Part shown: piece after piece, positions 60,385 through 64,000 of the stretch | How the letters are laid out: each line of letters begins with the position of its first letter | Position numbering within the stretch: position 1 is the first letter of the stretch | DNA from: CAYSUS01 sp964434165 | GTDB lineage: Bacteria; Planctomycetota; Planctomycetia; Pirellulales; Thermoguttaceae | Direction: 5' to 3' | DNA: 64,000 nt | Assembly: GCA_964434165.1 (NCBI GenBank) | Contig: CAYSUS010000013.1 | Span: forward strand, 29,592 to 93,591 | The notes under the pieces: generated by a model | What the model saw: the letters and a program-made list of their open reading frames with translations, nothing else | What the model was told of the DNA's origin: nothing | Database searches by the model: none | Position numbers and translations under genes: made by a program

Positions 60385-61047
60385 GTGTCACAGCCCGAAT
60401 TGAGGGTGGAGGCCGTCGTCTCCACGCCTTTTGAGGAGAATTCCTATCTTGCCCGCCTGGAAGGACGCTCGGATTGCCTGGTCATCGACCCGGGACTGGA
60501 GCCCAACAAGATCGTTCGGCATCTGGAGGGCGCCGGCCTCGTGCCCGCGGCGATCCTCAACACGCACGGTCACAGCGACCATATCGCCGGCAACGCGCTA
60601 TTGAAGGAGCGCTGGCCCGATTGCCCCCTGGTGATCGGCGCGGGCGACGCGGTGAAGCTGATCGATCCGCGGGAGAACCTCTCCCGCGCGTTCGGGTTCG
60701 ACTTGACGAGCCCCCCGGCCGACGTCCAGGTCCGCGACGGGGACGCGTACTCGGCGGCGGGAATCGACCTGGAGGTGCTCTCCATCCCGGGGCATTCGGC
60801 AGGCCACGTCGTTTACGCCTGGAAGGGGCGACGTCCATACCTGGTGTTCGTGGGCGACGTGATCTTCGCGGGGAGCGTGGGGCGCACGGACTTCCCGGAC
60901 GGTGACTTCGAGCAGCTTCGCGACGGCATCCACGCCAAGCTCTTCTCGCTCCCCGACGACACGGTGCTTCTGCCCGGCCACGGACCCGCGACGACCGTTG
61001 AGGCCGAGAAGCGCGGCAATCCGATCGTGGGACTTGGACGGGGGTGA
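60385..61047 (+). CDS. Metallo-beta-lactamase-fold hydrolase (glyoxalase II-like)
   Basis: A 220-residue enzyme starting at GTG 60385 behind AGGGAG. It carries the metal-binding motif THGHSDHIAGN (H-x-H-x-D-H, about 61-66), GHSAGHVVY with the third His, the bridging Asp in FVGDVIFAGSVGRTD and the last His in LPGHGP. All ligands for two zinc or iron ions are present. The pattern C-L-V-I-D-P-G and F-x-G-S-x-G-R-T-D is that of glyoxalase II-like hydrolases and persulfide dioxygenase relatives; the substrate is probably a thioester or related small molecule. It is convergent with the PP2C gene, 15 bases apart. Confidence 0.85.
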   Translation: MSQPELRVEAVVSTPFEENSYLARLEGRSDCLVIDPGLEPNKIVRHLEGAGLVPAAILNTHGHSDHIAGNALLKERWPDCPLVIGAGDAVKLIDPRENLSRAFGFDLTSPPADVQVRDGDAYSAAGIDLEVLSIPGHSAGHVVYAWKGRRPYLVFVGDVIFAGSVGRTDFPDGDFEQLRDGIHAKLFSLPDDTVLLPGHGPATTVEAEKRGNPIVGLGRG

Positions 61048-61062
61048 AGCGAAGGCCCGCCG

Positions 61063-63048
61063 CTACTCCACTTTGACGATCACAAACGTCACGTCGTCCT
61101 CCTGGTTGGAGGGTCCGCGGAAGGCGTCGAGCTCCGCATGGATCTGCCGGTTGATCTCCTTGGCCGAAGCGGCGGCGTGGCGGCGGATGAGGTCCTTCAG
61201 GCGGTCCTTGCCGAAGACCTCGTCGCGCTGGTTGGCCGTCTCCCACAGCCCGTCCGTGGAGACGATGTAGATCTGCCCGGAACGCACCTTGCCGCAGCAG
61301 TGCTCTTCGAATTCCGCGCCCTCGACGATGCCCAGCGGGAGTCCGCCGTCGCCGTCCTGCTCGATGAACTCGTCGAGCTGGGCGTCGTAGAGCATGGGCG
61401 GGTCGTGGCCGGCCGAGGCCCAGCGGGTCTCGTGCCGCTCCATGTCGAGGGTCAACAGCAGCATGGTCATGAACCGTTCGCCGCCGGTGTCCCCCACGAG
61501 CATCTGATTCATGTGCCCCAGCAGGTCGCCCAGCGAGCCGGGCTCCTGGCAGCGGCTGCGGAGGATGCCCCGGGCCGTGGCCATGAGCATGGCGGCGGCC
61601 ACGCCATGGCCCATCACGTCGCCCAAGGCCACGGCCACGGCCTTGTCCGAGAGGCCGGCCACGTCGAGGAAGTCGTAGTAGTCCCCGCCCGTCTCGTCGC
61701 AGTACGTGCTGTGGCCCGAGATGTCCAGCCCCGCCACCTTGGGCTCGTCCGAGGGAAGCAGGTTCTGCTGCACTTCCATGGCCAGGGCGAGCGAGTGGCG
61801 GAGCCGCATCCGGTCGCGCAGGCCCGCGGTCATGGCGTTGATCTCCTCGGAGAGCTGCCGGAATTCCGAGGCGTAGTCGAGGCCCAGACGGGCGTCCAGG
61901 TTGCCGGCTCCCACCGCCCGCACGAATCGGACAAGCTGGAAGATCGGCCGCACGGACAGAATGGCCAGAACCACGCCCAACAGCAGCGTGGCCAGGACGG
62001 CAGCGGCGCCGAACAGTATGCTCCGCCGCCAGCCGGCCTGGACCTCGGCCAGGAAGTCGCTTTCCGGCACCACGGTGACGATTCGCCAGTCCAGGCCGGT
62101 CGCGCCGCCCAGCGGGGAGACGATCAAGAGATGGCGCGTGCCGTCGAGGGTCAGCGAGTCGTGGAAGCCGGCCGCGCCGGGCGCGGGATCGCCGGCGGCT
62201 AGGGCCGCGGCCGCGCCGGCGATCAGCGGATGGTCCAGCGAGGCCGCGGGGATGCGGTTGAGCTGCGCGTCGTGGACCGATAGCCCCAGCGAATTGGCCA
62301 CGATCAGCCCTTCGTGGTCGATCAGAAACGCCAGGCCGCTGCGGCCGACCTCCAGGGAGGCCAGAAACCGCGACACGTCGTGCAGGCTCACCTCCGAATC
62401 GAGCACGCCCAGCAGCTTGCCCTGGGCGTCGTAGTGCGGCTGCGCCCGGGCGAGGCCGTACGTCACCTCGGAACCGTCCTCGTTGACCCAGGCGTACTCG
62501 GTCCACGTCGGCTTGCCCTCGCGCTGGGCGTCCTCGTACCAGGGCCGCTTGCGCGGGTCGTACGCGTACTGCCCGACCGGCTCGCGACCGGGGACGCCCC
62601 GCGCGTCCATGCGGAACTCGAGGACTTCGTCCCCTGTCTGCGCGTCGCGTATGCCGAATTCATAGCCCGGCTTGCCCGGGTAGCGGAACATCCACACCAC
62701 CTCGCCTTCGGCCGATCCCCACATGATGCCGCTGAGCATGTCGAACGCGGTCGCCTGCTGGTAGAGGTAATCGCGCCATGCGCGGAGGTCGGCCCGGTCG
62801 AGCCGGCCCTCCTCGATGAGCCGGGCATTGACGCGGTTGACGCGGCCGGGCATGCGGAACAGGTCGCCGAGCTGCTGGTCGATCCGGCCGTGGATCACCC
62901 CGAGCTGGTCGAAGGCCTGCTGCTTGGCGGCCGCGCGCCCCTGCTGGAAGAAGATCCACGAGATCACGATCACCGCAAGCAGCACGGGCAGCGAGAGCAC
63001 CAGCGGGGCGGTCAGCTTCAGCGACACGCGGGAAAGGAGGCTCATCAT
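61063..63048 (-). CDS. Membrane receptor PP2C (SpoIIE/RsbU-type) phosphatase
   Basis: A 661-residue signalling protein. An N-terminal membrane helix (LVLSLPVLLAVIVISWIFF) leads into an extracytoplasmic double-Cache-like domain (about 50-325) with DPRKRPWYEDAQREG, the dCache signature. A second membrane helix follows (ILFGAAAVLATLLLGVVLA), then a HAMP-type segment (VRPIFQLVRFVRAVGAGNLD) and a C-terminal PP2C domain (about 440-660) with GGDYYDFL, ALGDVMGHGVAAAMLM and EDDVTFVIVKVE, the metal-binding Asp motifs. Such proteins dephosphorylate anti-anti-sigma factors or other regulators in response to an external ligand. Two adjacent ATG codons (63048, 63045) could serve as start. Confidence 0.88.
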   Translation of the reverse strand: MMSLLSRVSLKLTAPLVLSLPVLLAVIVISWIFFQQGRAAAKQQAFDQLGVIHGRIDQQLGDLFRMPGRVNRVNARLIEEGRLDRADLRAWRDYLYQQATAFDMLSGIMWGSAEGEVVWMFRYPGKPGYEFGIRDAQTGDEVLEFRMDARGVPGREPVGQYAYDPRKRPWYEDAQREGKPTWTEYAWVNEDGSEVTYGLARAQPHYDAQGKLLGVLDSEVSLHDVSRFLASLEVGRSGLAFLIDHEGLIVANSLGLSVHDAQLNRIPAASLDHPLIAGAAAALAAGDPAPGAAGFHDSLTLDGTRHLLIVSPLGGATGLDWRIVTVVPESDFLAEVQAGWRRSILFGAAAVLATLLLGVVLAILSVRPIFQLVRFVRAVGAGNLDARLGLDYASEFRQLSEEINAMTAGLRDRMRLRHSLALAMEVQQNLLPSDEPKVAGLDISGHSTYCDETGGDYYDFLDVAGLSDKAVAVALGDVMGHGVAAAMLMATARGILRSRCQEPGSLGDLLGHMNQMLVGDTGGERFMTMLLLTLDMERHETRWASAGHDPPMLYDAQLDEFIEQDGDGGLPLGIVEGAEFEEHCCGKVRSGQIYIVSTDGLWETANQRDEVFGKDRLKDLIRRHAAASAKEINRQIHAELDAFRGPSNQEDDVTFVIVKVE

Positions 63049-63215
63049 CGGGCAGGCGCCCCACCGAAGCGACATGACGTTGGAGGAGAAGGGTTCACTA
63101 TACTTCCGGGTTGGCGGGAGAGCCATCCGTCGGGGACCTTCGATCGGGCGGTCCGTTCCTCATGGATTGCTGCCCGCGATGACCGCTCACCCTTCGCGCC
63201 CAGTCCGCAGCGGGG

Positions 63216-63221
63216 TAGAAT
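63216..63221 (+). promoter_or_regulatory. Candidate typA -10 box
   Basis: TAGAAT at 63216-63221, 40 bases before the typA ATG, with a weak TTCGCG -35 at a 17-base distance. Confidence 0.3.
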
Positions 63222-63260
63222 ACGGGGCTCTCGATCACCCAGGGCCACCTGACCGACGCG

Positions 63261-64000
63261 ATGCGCCGCGACGATCTCCGTAACATCGCCATCATCGCCC
63301 ACGTCGATCACGGCAAGACGACGCTGGTCGATTGCCTGTTGCGCCAGAGCGGCGAGTTCCGCGCCAGCCAGCTGGTGGGCGACTGCATCCTCGACTCCAA
63401 CCCCATCGAACGCGAGCGGGGCATCACCATTCTCGCCAAGAACTGCGCGCTGGACTACACCGACCGCCACGGACGATCGTTCCACATCAACCTCGTCGAC
63501 ACCCCCGGACACGCCGACTTCAGCGGCGAGGTGCAGCGCGTCCTGAAGATGGCCGACGGCGTCCTGCTGCTGGTGGACGCCTTCGAGGGGGTCATGCCGC
63601 AGACGCGATACGTGCTGTCCGAGGCCTTGGCGACCGGGCTTCGGCCGGTGGTGGTCATCAACAAGATGGACCGCCCCGACCGCCGCGAGCAAAAGGTCGT
63701 CGAGGAAGTCTTCGACCTGCTGGTCGAACTCGATGCCGAGGACCACGCCCTGGACTTCCCCGTGGTCTACGCCTCCGGGCGGGACGGCTGGGCGGTGACC
63801 GACCCCGACGCCCTGCCCGCCGAGGGCGCCGGCGACGTGCACGCGGTCTTCGAGGCCATCATCGAACACGTGCCCGCCCCCGCGGCCAAGCAGCCGCTGA
63901 CCGGCCAGGGCCAGCTCGATTGGGCGGGGTTGCGCAGTGGAGGACGGTCGTGCTTCGCCGGCACCGTCGAGCACGTCGGCGGCGGCATGCGCGCCGCTTT
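63261..64000 (+). CDS. typA: TypA/BipA-type translational GTPase (partial, runs off the window)
   Basis: The first 246 or so residues of a TypA-like GTPase. G1 is AHVDHGKTTL, switch I ERGITILAKN, G3 DTPGHADFSGEV, G4 NKMDRPD and G5 near YASGRDGW. These fit TypA/BipA, a ribosome-associated GTPase for stress and cold adaptation. After HVPAP (about residue 205) the expected TypA domain II consensus (P-L-Q-x-x-V-x-x-L-D-x-x-D-Y) is only partly kept (PLTGQGQLDWAGL), so the second domain looks divergent. The gene continues past 64000. Confidence 0.85.
   Translation, partial: MRRDDLRNIAIIAHVDHGKTTLVDCLLRQSGEFRASQLVGDCILDSNPIERERGITILAKNCALDYTDRHGRSFHINLVDTPGHADFSGEVQRVLKMADGVLLLVDAFEGVMPQTRYVLSEALATGLRPVVVINKMDRPDRREQKVVEEVFDLLVELDAEDHALDFPVVYASGRDGWAVTDPDALPAEGAGDVHAVFEAIIEHVPAPAAKQPLTGQGQLDWAGLRSGGRSCFAGTVEHVGGGMRAA

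Noticed and set aside
60385..61047. Beta-lactamase of class B
   Set aside because: The metal motif and the G-R-T-D segment fit glyoxalase II-like hydrolases, and there is no signal peptide.
1..64000. CRISPR array, prophage, integrase or transposon
   Set aside because: No regularly spaced repeats, phage structural genes, integrases or transposases were found on either strand.

Overview
The window is strongly GC-rich and reads as a chromosomal segment of a member of the Planctomycetota, probably near the Pirellulales. The assignment rests on lineage-typical families: a DUF1559 prepilin-like protein, a BBP7-type outer-membrane barrel, an SLA1-homology-domain (SHD1) protein, a DUF1571 protein, two HzsA-related cytochrome-like proteins, an M56/BlaI regulator pair, an ECF sigma/anti-sigma/PDZ cluster, and Tat-exported Gfo/Idh/MocA proteins. 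I see no rRNA, convincing tRNA, CRISPR array, transposase, integrase or plasmid gene. This is core and lineage-specific chromosome rather than an obvious mobile island.

Layout. 1-4.1 kb: the start of a retropepsin-like protease, small proteins, and a BlaI repressor with an M56 sensor protease behind a promoter covered by two tandem operators. 4.2-9.3 kb: nifU and nifS for Fe-S assembly, and a Ski2-type helicase. 9.5-14 kb: TPR and small membrane proteins, a LysR regulator, and a [2Fe-2S]/ASKHA reductive activator. 14-20.8 kb: an SHD1 protein, a BioF-like enzyme, the ECF sigma/anti-sigma/PDZ operon, and a frameshifted DUF1559 gene. 20.8-28.8 kb: an FG-GAP protein, a UVR-motif protein, arfB-like rescue factor, a sugar isomerase, an LptF/G permease, a primary-type sigma-70 factor and rpsA with a long leader. 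29.6-36.3 kb: two divergent HzsA-related diheme proteins. 36.4-43.9 kb: a PEPCK-like DUF4914 protein, hpf, a DHH phosphoesterase, cbiX and the tail-specific protease prc. 44-47.3 kb: an uncharacterised two-gene operon (AAA ATPase plus a probable winged-helix partner). 48.2-51.7 kb: a three-module FAAL-ACP-alpha-oxoamine synthase. 52-64 kb: a BBP7 barrel, a lipoprotein, Tat-exported oxidoreductases, a tandem-duplicated hydrolase, a DUF1571 protein, a metallo-beta-lactamase-fold hydrolase, a receptor PP2C phosphatase and the start of typA.

How the genes work together. Envelope and stress functions recur: BlaI/M56 signalling, ECF/anti-sigma/PDZ, Prc, LptF/G, the BBP7 barrel and the PP2C receptor. 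Translation and ribosome-state functions form a second theme: rpsA, hpf, arfB and typA. The items most worth experimental attention are the FAAL-ACP-AOS fusion, which resembles a one-polypeptide entry step to sphingoid-like lipids; the ATPase/winged-helix operon; the M56 sensor fused in frame to what looks like a secreted His/Met-rich protein with its own ribosome-binding site; and the divergent HzsA-related pair.

Limits. Functions are assigned from motifs read by eye, with no database search. Starts were chosen from ribosome-binding sites, conserved N-termini and promoter positions. Promoters and terminators are pattern-based and should be treated as candidates.
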